Source of the DNA: Paraburkholderia agricolaris
GTDB taxonomy: Bacteria; Pseudomonadota; Gammaproteobacteria; Burkholderiales; Burkholderiaceae
DNA: 64,000 nt
Assembly (NCBI RefSeq): GCF_009455635.1
Contig: NZ_QPER01000002.1
Span: 372,001 to 436,000, forward strand
Direction: 5' to 3'
Shown here piece after piece: positions 34,329-42,721 of the stretch. Position numbers and translations under genes: made by a program. Position 1 is the first letter of the stretch. Every line of letters begins with the position of its first letter. The notes under the pieces were generated by a model. It did no database searches and was not told where the DNA came from. It was given only the letters and a program-made list of their open reading frames with translations.

Positions 34329-35081
34329 TTATCGGCTTAGGGCGGCTTGGGCCCGTTGCAGCCACTCGCTGTTATGTTCGAGGGCGTGGCGTGGCCAGTG
34401 CCTCGCATCCTGCACAATCTCGGCGTAGAGTTCGCGCGCACGCTGATGGTCTGCCTCGTCGGGCTGCGCCGCCAGCCAATCGGCGTACAGGCAACGCGGT
34501 GCGGCGTCGCTTGCGCTCGCGAGCGCAAGCTCGAACGCGGCGCGTGTGCCTGGCGCGCCAATCGCTGCTAGGGCGCGTGCATACAGCAGAGCAGGCTCCG
34601 ACTGCCGGCGTGCGAGAGGATTGGCGGCGAACAGTTTTTCGAGCGCGTCCTGCGTGGCCGAAGCATTGCCGTTGGCAAATTGCGCACGCGCGAGCCCTTG
34701 GAGTAGAGCCGGGTCGGACGAGAACGGTCCGCTCGCAGCCGCCTGGTAATGCTCCAGGGCTTCGGCGGCATTTCCTGCATCGAGCAGCGCCGCAGCCAAC
34801 CGCATGCGATGCGCGACAGTCGGCGCGCGATCGAAATCCGTGCGCGCCTCGCGTACCGCCCGATTGGGATCGACAAGCTGCGAGATGGCCCTCGTTGCCG
34901 CTCTTGCGCCACGCGACTGGCGCAGGGAGGGCAAGTAAATGACAAAGAAGTAGACCGCACTCCCGAGGCCAGGGAAAAGAAACAGGATCAGCAGCCAATA
35001 CATGTTCTGCTGGTTGCGCACGGCATGCACCGCAAAGAACAGAGCGATGATGACGTAAAGACTGATTCCGAAGATGCGCAT
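34329..35081 (-). CDS. membrane-anchored TPR-type protein
   Basis: A 250-residue protein with two N-terminal membrane segments (about 5-19 and 28-50, MYWLLILFLFPGLGSAVYFF). Then comes a long helical domain with tetratricopeptide-like pairs, such as MRLAAALLDAGNAAEALEHY, LQGLARAQFANGNASATQDA and ALLYARALAAIGAPGTRAAF. This arrangement is common for small inner-membrane scaffold proteins whose helical repeats bind a partner. No enzyme motif and no linked operon genes. Assignment to the TPR superfamily is secure in outline; partner unknown. Confidence 0.8.
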   Translation of the reverse strand: MRIFGISLYVIIALFFAVHAVRNQQNMYWLLILFLFPGLGSAVYFFVIYLPSLRQSRGARAATRAISQLVDPNRAVREARTDFDRAPTVAHRMRLAAALLDAGNAAEALEHYQAAASGPFSSDPALLQGLARAQFANGNASATQDALEKLFAANPLARRQSEPALLYARALAAIGAPGTRAAFELALASASDAAPRCLYADWLAAQPDEADHQRARELYAEIVQDARHWPRHALEHNSEWLQRAQAALSR

Positions 35082-35567
35082 TGACGAGAGGGTTAGTTAT
35101 GGGACGTTGCCGACGGGACGTCAGCGAAACGGTAGGGTGCTATTGTGACAGAAGCGCGCTAACCAGAACGACCCCGCACCGGAGGGAGCATCCGGTTGAT
35201 GCAATGCTTCATCAGCGATGTTCGCTGCTTCCAGTTCTAGAAGTGCGGTGAAGGTTAGCTTATCGACGTGTACAGCGGTCTTCCAACATGCAAGATCGCA
35301 TCGGTACCGAATTTGCGGACTTCATGTAGCAGTTGCTCAAACATGAACACGCCTCTCGGTTGACGGTGATCTGGTTTGTGGTGTTGAGCGTTTTCAAATG
35401 GCTGAGCCCAGAAGTTTGGTTACCGCGCGTCAGTACACTATCCAACCGCCGCGCGAATTCCCCTTATCGATCCATAGCCGACATTTGCGCTTCTCAATTG
35501 CTGTCACTCGCGCATTGCTTGGCCGCATGCTCTGCTTGCTGGCCGATGTCAGCGTCCGTTGCGCTCG
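35082..35567. other. gene-poor stretch with dispersed-repeat match
   Basis: No frame with both a ribosome site and recognisable protein character was found. Bases 35428-35480 share order and wording with 8081-8130 (CGTCAGT, ATCCAAC, CGCCGCG, CGAATT, CCCTT), indicating a second degraded copy of the same dispersed element. Confidence 0.4.
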
Positions 35568-36044
35568 TCAGTAGGAACTAATATCCTCCAAAGACAAGAC
35601 CAGGCGAGGATTAGCCTCGTTAGTTTCAAAGATTACGAAATTGGCGCACAAGTCGCTCCATTTTCCATTTATCGGCAAATCGTAGTCGATGGTTGCCCAC
35701 AGTCTTGTTGAATTTGACTTATACCGAGTGACGATTTTTCGAGGCTGCGGGTTGCCACCGATGGCTTGTGCTTTCTCCGTGACGCGAAAATCGTCGACAC
35801 AGGGAAAGAATGTGGAGGAGCGATATTGTCGGATTTCCCGGCGAATACATTCTGCAGGCGGCTCACCGTACGCCACGGCATACCCGAGAGCCGAAGCAAC
35901 CGTTTCATAGTCCTGCTTGGCAAGGAGGTCTATCCAATTGCCAGCGATTTCCAGCAATTGGCTATCGGTAGCGCATCGAGATACCAAGACCATATCGGTG
36001 TCGTCCTTCCTACTTTTGGTGGCCCAGTCAGCGTTGCCCATCAC
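35568..36044 (-). CDS. immunity-like small protein of unknown function
   Basis: A 158-residue soluble protein. It starts four bases inside the end of the upstream gene (ATGA overlap), so it is the third gene of a minus-strand operon. The C-terminal half has the look of small immunity-type proteins: TRLWATIDYDLPINGKWSDL followed by CANFVIFETNE and LVLSLEDISSY. No signal peptide. I cannot name the family with confidence. The location near a decayed T6SS effector supports an immunity or orphan-immunity role, but that is inference. Confidence 0.6.
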   Translation of the reverse strand: MMGNADWATKSRKDDTDMVLVSRCATDSQLLEIAGNWIDLLAKQDYETVASALGYAVAYGEPPAECIRREIRQYRSSTFFPCVDDFRVTEKAQAIGGNPQPRKIVTRYKSNSTRLWATIDYDLPINGKWSDLCANFVIFETNEANPRLVLSLEDISSY

Positions 36045-36796
36045 CCTCCGGGCGTGGCATTACGAGCTGCTGCCTCGAAAAGCGTTTTCTCACGCGTGAC
36101 CAGGAACAAACCGGGTGTACCTGAACCGAGCACGTGCAGAGGCTCGAACTTGACGACCTGCCTCCAGAATTCTTCCGTGTACGTGTCATCGACGTTGAGC
36201 GGACTAAACCCTAAGCGATTCACGAAATTTGCATGGGGTTCAAATTTTATAAGCCTGTCGTACACGTACCACTCATCAAAGCCTGGCATCGGAAGCTGAG
36301 ATATCACCTTGACTAACGGACTGACCGCGAGTTCGCCGATCTTTGACCATCCCACCGTGAATTCCTCATCGGTCGGCGTATATGGGCCGCTGTCACAACT
36401 TGCGATTGCAACATATCGCCCGAGCACTAATTCCGGAAAGCGTAGAACTAAGTCCTCGATAGCCCCGTCAGTCCCGTCGTTCCATTCGACGATCTGATAA
36501 CCGGCACGTTCGCCTGTTCGCGTTACTCTCTCCTCGCTCTCGTCCGTCAGATTATCGATCATCTTTTCCAGTAATTCCCGCACGTGTGCTTCCGCTTCTT
36601 CGCGCGTGCCCTTGAAGTCCAACCTGCTAGCGCCGTTTCCGAATCGACAATCAATTGCCTCCTGCACTACTTCGTAGCCGAATATGAATGTTCCGTCGTT
36701 GCGCCGATATACGTGAAAACCAACGTCGTACGTGAGGCCGTGCGCATTTTGTCGCACATACCGAAACGTCTGTTCATATCCGGCCTGGAGTTTCAT
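36041..36796 (-). CDS. hypothetical protein, second gene of immunity-like operon
   Basis: A 251-residue soluble protein starting MKLQAGYEQTFRYVRQNAHG; the start is fixed by GGAGG 7 bases upstream and by a 4-base overlap with the preceding gene. It is acidic with many aromatic residues (YQIVEWNDGTDGAIEDLVLR, MPGFDEWYVYDRLIKFEP). No domain is recognised. Overlapping neighbours on both sides show that the three genes are made together. An accessory role in toxin immunity is possible from context only. Confidence 0.65.
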   Translation of the reverse strand: MKLQAGYEQTFRYVRQNAHGLTYDVGFHVYRRNDGTFIFGYEVVQEAIDCRFGNGASRLDFKGTREEAEAHVRELLEKMIDNLTDESEERVTRTGERAGYQIVEWNDGTDGAIEDLVLRFPELVLGRYVAIASCDSGPYTPTDEEFTVGWSKIGELAVSPLVKVISQLPMPGFDEWYVYDRLIKFEPHANFVNRLGFSPLNVDDTYTEEFWRQVVKFEPLHVLGSGTPGLFLVTREKTLFEAAARNATPGG

Positions 36797-37041
36797 CTGG
36801 TTGCCTCCGTTCGACAGCAATTGAGACTTACGGTCTGGATCTTTGTGCGGTTCCGTGATCTTGCGACGGACGATGCGTCTGCTTCTTCGTGCAACATGGC
36901 GAATACCTTCGGCAGATATCCTTGATACTCATCGCGTGCCAGCGGGTTGTGTGCAATCCCGATCGGATCCCTGACGTAGTACAAGACTTCATCCACTCGT
37001 CGGTACAAATCCAGTTCGGCGTTGGTCAATTGTCGTTCCAC
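36793..37041 (-). CDS. small protein with DEVLYY-DPIG motif, immunity-like
   Basis: An 82-residue protein. Residues 1-50 contain VDEVLYYVRDPIGIAHNPLA followed by RDEYQGYLPKVFAML. I know this motif from a family of very small proteins often found beside polymorphic toxins, though without a firm function. The last 25 residues (SVARSRNRTKIQTVSLNC) look unlike the family, so the C-terminus may have been altered, but the 4-base overlap with the next gene shows this frame is the translated one. It is the first gene of the three-gene minus-strand operon. Confidence 0.6.
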   Translation of the reverse strand: MERQLTNAELDLYRRVDEVLYYVRDPIGIAHNPLARDEYQGYLPKVFAMLHEEADASSVARSRNRTKIQTVSLNCCRTEATR

Positions 37042-37196
37042 AGGTGCCTCATACGTTTCACGTGACGGTCAATGACCAAAGACAGTAAATCAATTGTCAA
37101 CGTTCTGGATACTGATGTCGACCGGCCGCTTGTGGCCGGACAGCGCCTTGGACCTTCGATTGCGCCGAAGGCCGCCTCCGTATCGGGCTTTTTTGT

Positions 37197-37496
37197 CTAT
37201 GCCGCTCGCTGTTTCCGGTAATGCAGCAACGCCCGGTAACCGGCAAAGATAAATCCACCGACCAGCAGCGTGGACACTACCCAGTACAGAAGTAGCGCGA
37301 GCATTGCCATGTCGTCGGGGTTCGCCATATCGCTGTTGCCGGTCACGGACAGCACGAAGCGGACGAATGTATCTACCGGCTGCGGCATTTCGATTGGCAA
37401 CCGGCTGTAAAAGACCGCCACGTACCAGGCCCCTATCACCGACACGACGACGAAGGCGACGACTAGCAGCGCTTTTACCGCAAACTGTATTTTCAT
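37197..37496 (-). CDS. two-segment membrane protein, probable immunity to the adjacent Tlde1-like effector
   Basis: A 99-residue inner-membrane protein. It has hydrophobic segments at about 5-30 and 66-88 with a periplasmic loop between them (YSRLPIEMPQPVDTFVRFVL, then NSDMANPDDM). It overlaps the stop of the broken L,D-transpeptidase-type gene by 4 bases, the usual arrangement of effector and immunity. A periplasm-facing loop fits neutralising a peptidoglycan-targeting toxin in the periplasm. The effector being decayed, this would now be an orphan immunity gene. Confidence 0.6.
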   Translation of the reverse strand: MKIQFAVKALLVVAFVVVSVIGAWYVAVFYSRLPIEMPQPVDTFVRFVLSVTGNSDMANPDDMAMLALLLYWVVSTLLVGGFIFAGYRALLHYRKQRAA

Positions 37497-37965
37497 TTCA
37501 CTTCAACCGTTCCATACGCCTTCATGGTCGTATCCGGGACCGTTGTCGTGAGCCCCTGTGACCGGATGTATTTCTGAAGTCCATCAAAGGCGTCAGGGGT
37601 GACGACCATAATGCACCCTTCGCTTAGCCGGAGCGGACCCGTGGGATGCAGTCGAAAGTTTCCGCGTTTCACACCGTTGACGTTCGTCGTGTCGCCAGTC
37701 GCAGGATTCAGAGTATGAACCACGCGTGCCTGTCGGTTGAGCCATAGCCGTATTCATTCCATAGATCACGCATGAACTCCACGCACCCGCCCGATTGGCG
37801 GTCTACGAGATAGTAAATCCCTTTAGGTAGCGGACCGATATCTCCATCGCCACGTCGTCAGCATTGTCGCGGCCCTGTGCGGTTCCAGCGAAAGCGGCGA
37901 CGGGTGCGGTCCCAGGGCACGAGAGAACGAACGTTTCTGCTTGTCAAGCACAAATGCGCACGTAG
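37493..37965 (-). pseudogene. decayed Tlde1-like (DUF2778) L,D-transpeptidase-type T6SS effector
   Basis: Four pieces in shifting frames rebuild one protein. They are CAFVLDKQKRSF, then LSCPGTAPVAAFAGTAQGRD, then DIGPLPKGIYYLVDRQSGG with RDLWNEYGYGSTDRHAWFIL, then NPATGDTTNVNGVKRGNFRL. The last piece continues to LHPTGPLRLSEGC, which carries the catalytic pattern H-x2-G-x4-S-x-G-C. Frame breaks lie near 37925, 37843 and 37712. No start codon is left at the front. Intact members remodel or damage peptidoglycan of rival cells after type VI delivery. Only a 76-residue C-terminal frame is open here, so activity is very unlikely. Confidence 0.78.
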
Positions 37966-38302
37966 CTGGCGCAGGGCTGATCCCGCAGAGCGTAAAGCGC
38001 CGATTTTAGTCGAGACTTAGGAAAAAAATCGCCAAAAATTCTCAAACACCGTGCTCGATGCGCGATGCATTTTTCGCGCACCGTTTTTTCTCGGGTTCGG
38101 CCATCACGCGCAGTGTGGGGCATTAGCCCTTAGCCACTGCACCTCCGCTGTTGTCAACGATCTCCCCGCAAGTGCCGAGCGGCCGAAAGTGCCCGACTAG
38201 CGTCTGAAGACTACGCGGAAAAATCATCCGGGGCGCATCCAATTTAAGAGGCATAAGCCGATGTGACGTGATCTCTTGTGGAGCAGGAAGCGCGTGGCTA
38301 GC
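37966..38302. other. intergenic region, no gene seen
   Basis: It probably contains the lost 5' end and promoter of the decayed effector gene. No open frame with protein character or a ribosome site was found on either strand. Confidence 0.4.
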
Positions 38303-38563
38303 TCATACCGCCTGGCTTTCTACCCAAATAGGTTCATCAGGATGATGCTCTCGAATGACATCGATTGCGTGCGCCAACGTTTCTGTATTCTCGGGCCGAA
38401 CCTCGTGTGTGAATTCGGTCACACGCACTCCGGTTAAGCGAAGCGTTGTGAGTTGCTCATGGGTCAGGATGTCTCCACTCACCCACAACTGGCAATCGAG
38501 ATTATCGCGGCTCAGTTTTTCAAAGGCAGCGACTCCAACCGTGGACCACGCGAAGAAAATCAT
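38303..38563 (-). CDS. small hypothetical protein
   Basis: An 86-residue protein starting MIFFAWSTVGVAAFEKLSRD with GAGGAAAC upstream. Most of it is hydrophilic and alpha/beta in pattern (LTHEQLTTLRLTGVRVTEFT, then ETLAHAIDVIREHHPDEPIW). No domain is recognised and there is no convincing signal peptide. It lies between the effector relic and repeat A/IS1182, so it may belong to the accessory toxin-immunity zone. Real-gene status is likely but unproven. Confidence 0.5.
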   Translation of the reverse strand: MIFFAWSTVGVAAFEKLSRDNLDCQLWVSGDILTHEQLTTLRLTGVRVTEFTHEVRPENTETLAHAIDVIREHHPDEPIWVESQAV

Positions 38564-38670
38564 GTTTCCTCTGCAACGACGCGACGATTGTCAGACTTCG
38601 AATCTAACGAGGGCTCTAAGTACGCAACGATTGTCGGTCATCTAGATATCAAAGTCGACGGCCCGTTTTT

Positions 38671-38708
38671 GGCCGAACTCAGTCCGATGATGACCGGCTC
38701 AGTTCGAC
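38671..38708. repeat. dispersed repeat A, abutting the IS
   Basis: GGCCGAACTCAGTCCGATGA then TGACCGGCTCAGTTCGAC runs right up to the left inverted repeat of the IS at 38709. The same junction wording recurs at the solo end at 9648, so insertion next to this repeat has happened more than once. Confidence 0.75.
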
Positions 38709-40387
38709 CGAGGCTGTGTGAAAACGCATTGATCGCCTAAACTGAATCAACGCGTTTGGGTCGGGGGATTCATGAAGCGATTCGTTGAGGGCGAAGACCG
38801 CAAGCAGGTAACGTTGTTGCCCGAATGCCTGGACGATTTCGTTGCCGAGGATAACCCGGTGAGGATCATCGATGCCTTCGTCGAAGAGCTGGAACTCGAA
38901 TCGATGGGTTTCGATGGTGTCACACCATCAACAACAGGTCGCCCCTCCTACCATCCAGCAGTGCTGCTGAAGATATACATCTACGGCTACCTCAACCGGA
39001 TTCAATCGAGTCGTCGCCTGGAGCGTGAATGTCAGCGCAACGTTGAGCTGATGTGGCTCACAGGCCGTCTGGTACCAGACTTCAAGACGATAGCCGACTT
39101 TCGACGGGACAACGGCGCCGGCATCCGCAACGTTTGCCGCCGGTTCGTCGTTCTGTGCCGCGATCTGAAGCTGTTCTCACAGGCACTGGTTGCCATTGAT
39201 GGAAGCAAGTTCAAGGCATCGAACACTCGCGACCGCAACTTCACGACGGGCAAGATCGACAAGCGGCAGCAGCAGATTGAGGAGAGCATCCAGCGCTACC
39301 TGAGTGCACTGGAAACGGCCGACCGGACGCAGCCCCCCGAGCTCGAAGCGAAGACCACCCGGCTGCAGGAGAAGATCAAGCAATTGCGCGATCAAATGCA
39401 TCGCCTCGAGCAGATCAGGGAAGAACTCAAGACGCAACCGGATGGCCAGCTTTCGCTGACTGACCCCGATGCGCGCTCCATGGCGACGAGCGGCAGGGGC
39501 TCGGGCATGGTCGGCTACAACGTGCAGGTGGCCGTAGACGCCAGGCACCACCTCATAGTTGCTCATGAGGTAACGAACTCCGGACACGACCGGGTGCAAC
39601 TCAGTCCGATGGCGCAAGCAGCCCGTGATGCCATGGGCAGGAACAGACTGAAGGTCATCGCCGACCGTGGGTACTACAGCGGTCCGCAGATAAAAGCATG
39701 TGCGGATGCGGGCATTGCCGCCATTCTCCCAAAGAACCTGACGTCAGGCGCCACAGCCCATGGCCGCTTCGACAGAGCGGACTTCATCTACATTGCCCGG
39801 GATGACGAATACCTTTGTCCAGCTGGACAACGTGCGATTTACCGCTTCACACGCGAAGAGCATGGCATGCAATTGCACCGCTACTGGAGCAGTGCCTGTC
39901 CTCGTTGCGATATCAAATCACAATGTACCCCGAGCGATTATCGACGCATCACGCGATGGGAACATGAGTCTGTACTGGAAGCTGCTCAGAAGAGACTGGA
40001 CAGAATGCCGAATGCGATGATGGTGCGAAGGCGAACCGTTGAACACGTCTTCGGAACGTTCAAGCACTGGATGGGCTACACGCACTTCCTGACGCGCAGA
40101 CTGACCAACGTAAGTACTGAGATGAGCCTGCATGTGCTGGCGTACAACCTCAAGCGCGTAATAGCGATATTGGGATTCTCGCGAACCATGAGGGCAATGC
40201 GGCTGGTGGGTGCGTGAAGCACCTGAGCCTTCCAACATATGCCGGGCAACAGCTTGCGTTAAGGCGGCGGAGCCACCCAATATCTCTCAGTTGATCGATT
40301 GACTGCGAGAGCGCAACGCGGCTATATAGTCGCCGAATCAGATTTTTTGCACATCAAATCTACGTTCCGCGTTTCCACACAGCCTCG
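38709..40387 (+). mobile_element. complete IS1182-family insertion sequence, about 1.68 kb
   Basis: The left terminus CGAGGCTGTGTGAAAACGC (38709-38727) and the right terminus GCGTTTCCACACAGCCTCG (40369-40387) are inverted repeats differing at one of 19 positions. One full-length transposase gene lies between them. A target-site duplication is not evident, possibly because the flanks have changed. Related remnants lie at 9648, 20539 and 20955. Confidence 0.87.
38772..40217 (+). CDS. IS1182-family DDE transposase
   Basis: A 481-residue transposase. The N-terminal domain (MKRFVEGEDRKQVTLLPECL, then GRPSYHPAVLLKIYIYGYLN) binds the IS ends. The catalytic acids appear in VAIDGSKFKASNTRDRNF (D at about 141), in KVIADRGYYSGPQIKA (second D) and in RRTVEHVFGTFKHWMGYTHF (E). 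Between them lies a helical insertion with QQQIEESIQRYLSALE. A zinc-type Cys cluster (SACPRCDIKSQC) sits near residue 380. The frame is intact, so the element may still be able to move. Confidence 0.93.
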   Translation: MKRFVEGEDRKQVTLLPECLDDFVAEDNPVRIIDAFVEELELESMGFDGVTPSTTGRPSYHPAVLLKIYIYGYLNRIQSSRRLERECQRNVELMWLTGRLVPDFKTIADFRRDNGAGIRNVCRRFVVLCRDLKLFSQALVAIDGSKFKASNTRDRNFTTGKIDKRQQQIEESIQRYLSALETADRTQPPELEAKTTRLQEKIKQLRDQMHRLEQIREELKTQPDGQLSLTDPDARSMATSGRGSGMVGYNVQVAVDARHHLIVAHEVTNSGHDRVQLSPMAQAARDAMGRNRLKVIADRGYYSGPQIKACADAGIAAILPKNLTSGATAHGRFDRADFIYIARDDEYLCPAGQRAIYRFTREEHGMQLHRYWSSACPRCDIKSQCTPSDYRRITRWEHESVLEAAQKRLDRMPNAMMVRRRTVEHVFGTFKHWMGYTHFLTRRLTNVSTEMSLHVLAYNLKRVIAILGFSRTMRAMRLVGA

Positions 40388-40580
40388 ACCCACACGCGAC
40401 CGTGGTCTTTCCACAAAGCGGTCGTTGCTGCTCGATCCCATACTGAGGCGTACGTACATGCTACGTTCGATGATCCCGAGCGACTCGCCGCATTATCCAC
40501 AGTCCCACCCCTCGAAGTAATTCCCGCTTCGCTTGTCTAAATGAAAGGCAGAGGAACATCTACGCCGCTCTCCGCAAACC

Positions 40581-41087
40581 TTAGTAGACGGATCTTTTCT
40601 TGAAGAGATGCCGGTCTTCTTCAAGCACAAAAGCATCGACAAAGTTAAGGTCAAAGCCCAAATCGTTTCTGCAAAATTCACCTATTCCTTTAGAGCAGCT
40701 GTAGCCAAACAGCCCCCAATTTAGTGCATGCCCTAAGAAATACTGCGTTCTTTCTGCGGTCAAGGTGCTAATGCGGGTATCGCATCGCTCCCACCAGCGG
40801 CCATCTTGGGTTTCTTTAGCTATAGCCGCAATGCGAGGACTATAGGGGGCATAAGTTTTAAATACCCATGAAAAACTCTTTTCTTTAGTTTGATATAAAT
40901 CAACTGAATATACCCCCTCACTTGATCTCCAAACCACGAAAGCTTCGGGAATGCCTTCAAGGTGTTGGCGAACAATTTGAACTTGAGGATATTTCAGCGC
41001 GAAGGTTTCGACTATCTCTGTCCACTTCAAGTTTGTACTTCCGTACACGCTTGCTTTAATTTGATCTCTGAGACGCGAAAACATCAT
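40581..41087 (-). CDS. AT-rich orphan gene of unknown function
   Basis: A 168-residue soluble protein starting MMFSRLRDQIKASVYGSTNL. Its base composition is visibly richer in A and T than the neighbours, pointing to recent transfer. Segments such as WTEIVETFALKYPQVQIVRQ and VYSVDLYQTKEKSFSWVFKT are well-formed protein, and several Cys occur late (FGYSCSKGIGEFCRNDLGF). No family is recognised. It lies 194 bp from the IS right end. The size and setting suggest an orphan immunity gene, but nothing proves it. Confidence 0.6.
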   Translation of the reverse strand: MMFSRLRDQIKASVYGSTNLKWTEIVETFALKYPQVQIVRQHLEGIPEAFVVWRSSEGVYSVDLYQTKEKSFSWVFKTYAPYSPRIAAIAKETQDGRWWERCDTRISTLTAERTQYFLGHALNWGLFGYSCSKGIGEFCRNDLGFDLNFVDAFVLEEDRHLFKKRSVY

Positions 41088-41584
41088 TCCCCCGTGGTCG
41101 TATTTTGGTATTGGCGAAGTATAAAGTTGGAGTGGAGGGAGCGCAAATCGCGTCAGACCTGGTCGTTTTCGGTATTGTTCGACGCCTCACGTCAACGTCT
41201 CATGCACAAGTCTGACGGTTTCGCCGTTGGCGTACGTAAACGTCCGAAACTTGACGGCACCCCTAGATACCCGACAGCGCCATGGGTGACGTCTTGGGGT
41301 CGTCACAACCTACAAAAGAGCGGTCACCCGCGAGGATGAGAGACCAAAATTTTCTACCGCTACGGCATCGATCGGGCGTTCGTTTGTCGATTGAAAATCA
41401 TCTAGCGGACCTCCAGCCGACCGCGTCGAACGTCTCAAACTGGCCGGTAATGGGTGCCGGACACGGCCGGCCGCAAGCAACGTCATCGACGTTTCGCGCC
41501 CTTCCGAGAACGGCCGGTCTTCCGCGCTATCCGCAACATTTGGACGTTCAACGAAACCGACGGCGATTCATTTTTAGGTGAGTG
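41088..41584. other. intergenic stretch with repeat-like DNA
   Basis: No gene supported. Around 41420-41560 the DNA carries GTCGAACGTCTCAAACTGGC, GGTAATGGGTGCCGGACA and several GGCCGGC blocks. These resemble the wording of repeat B and its left flank (GTCGAACGTCTTAAGCTCGC at 24044) but are more degraded. It is probably an old intergenic repeat. Confidence 0.4.
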
Positions 41585-42403
41585 CTATCCCTTCACGTCC
41601 AGAATGCGCTCCGAACGAGAAAAGGCTTCGGCAATTGGGTCAAGCCGTGTTTTTCCGGATTGGAGATCTCGTACCAATTGCGCACTGGCATCCACGACTT
41701 GTGTCAGTTTTCCTTCCTGCGCAAACTTCTGTGCCGTTTCTTCGGTGACGCCATACCCTCTCGCGTGAAGCTCTTCAATCCGTACCGACCTTTCTGCGCG
41801 CAATCCCTGCAAAGCTGAGTAGCATGCTCCATAGCGCTCCAGAGCCTGCACAGGTGCTTGCCGTCCATAGCGTGATTCGGTATCGCTCAACCCCCGCCGT
41901 GCGGAACTGGTCTGGTCCGCCGCAAGCGTAATCAACTCTTCAAGCTCACCGAGCTCGACGATAGATCGCAGCACTTCCGGGCTAAACTGTTTGCTTCGCG
42001 TCCGCTCGACATAGACGTTTTTCTTGTCATACAGGGCGAGGTATACGAGCGGCCTGCTATCCCAGATCGTCGCTGCGTCGTTGACTGCTTCCTCAATGTC
42101 ACCTGCGTCCACTTTGACGCTCTTCCGTTTCCCGTCGTTCGATACGATCAGCAAGTTCAGACCCGGAACCCGAACCGGTTGCGGTGGAACAATAACCTCT
42201 AACTCCACGACCTGCGGTGAGGATGCCGGCTCAATCTGCTTTGAGTAATACGAAAAGGACAATCCACTCGAACGTGCTGGTAAGTCATCGTAATCATCAT
42301 AGTTTGCACCGATCTGATTTAACCGATTATCCTCGCTCGCATCGTACGCGGGATTGTTCGGATTCATGCTGTCGCTGCGATCATCATTCGGACTTCTGGC
42401 CAT
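41585..42403 (-). CDS. hypothetical cytoplasmic protein
   Basis: A 272-residue protein starting MARSPNDDRSDSMNPNNPAY with GGAGAA upstream. The first 55 residues are rich in Asn, Asp and Ser and probably disordered. Residues 70-160 look alpha/beta (VVELEVIVPPQPVRVPGLNL, VSNDGKRKSVKVDAGDIEEA) and the rest is helical with a long charged stretch (SLSDTESRYG-like region through LRDLQSGKTRLDPIAEAF). No known domain. It lies in the accessory zone between the IS and the PhzF-like gene and has no partner. Confidence 0.6.
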   Translation of the reverse strand: MARSPNDDRSDSMNPNNPAYDASEDNRLNQIGANYDDYDDLPARSSGLSFSYYSKQIEPASSPQVVELEVIVPPQPVRVPGLNLLIVSNDGKRKSVKVDAGDIEEAVNDAATIWDSRPLVYLALYDKKNVYVERTRSKQFSPEVLRSIVELGELEELITLAADQTSSARRGLSDTESRYGRQAPVQALERYGACYSALQGLRAERSVRIEELHARGYGVTEETAQKFAQEGKLTQVVDASAQLVRDLQSGKTRLDPIAEAFSRSERILDVKG

Positions 42404-42594
42404 AGGTTCTCCATTCAATAGCGATGCCGGGGATTTTGAGCGCCTGAACGGCACGAGCGCCGGGTGCTTATTATCACGTCAGGCAAATGCCACTTGTGCT
42501 GTTGGTGGTCTATGCCGTTTCGCCTTGCAGTTTCACGTACTCTAACCGCTGTGATTGTCGACGATCCAGGCGGCGTTGTCGAACGTGCCCTCAT

Positions 42595-42635
42595 GGCCGA
42601 ACTCAGCCCGATGATGACCGGTCCAGCTCGACCCA
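42595..42635. repeat. dispersed repeat A (copy)
   Basis: GGCCGAACTCAGCCCGATGA is followed by TGACCGGTCCAGCTCGACCC. The left flank carries GTGATTGTCGACGATC, as at other copies. It is the only feature I can support in the 42404-42721 gap. Confidence 0.72.
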
Positions 42636-42721
42636 CAAGCAACAGACATCGCCCCCCGAACCGGTCATTCGCCAACCCTGATACAGTTGGAATGCTTTGC
42701 GCATCAGCACGGTGGGACGTG

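Noticed and set aside
37143-37194. Hairpin CCTTCG/CGAAGG followed by a run of six T on the plus strand, considered as a terminator
   Set aside because: No plus-strand gene precedes it, and the hairpin and T-run are separated by about 20 bases; it is more likely part of an intergenic repeat.
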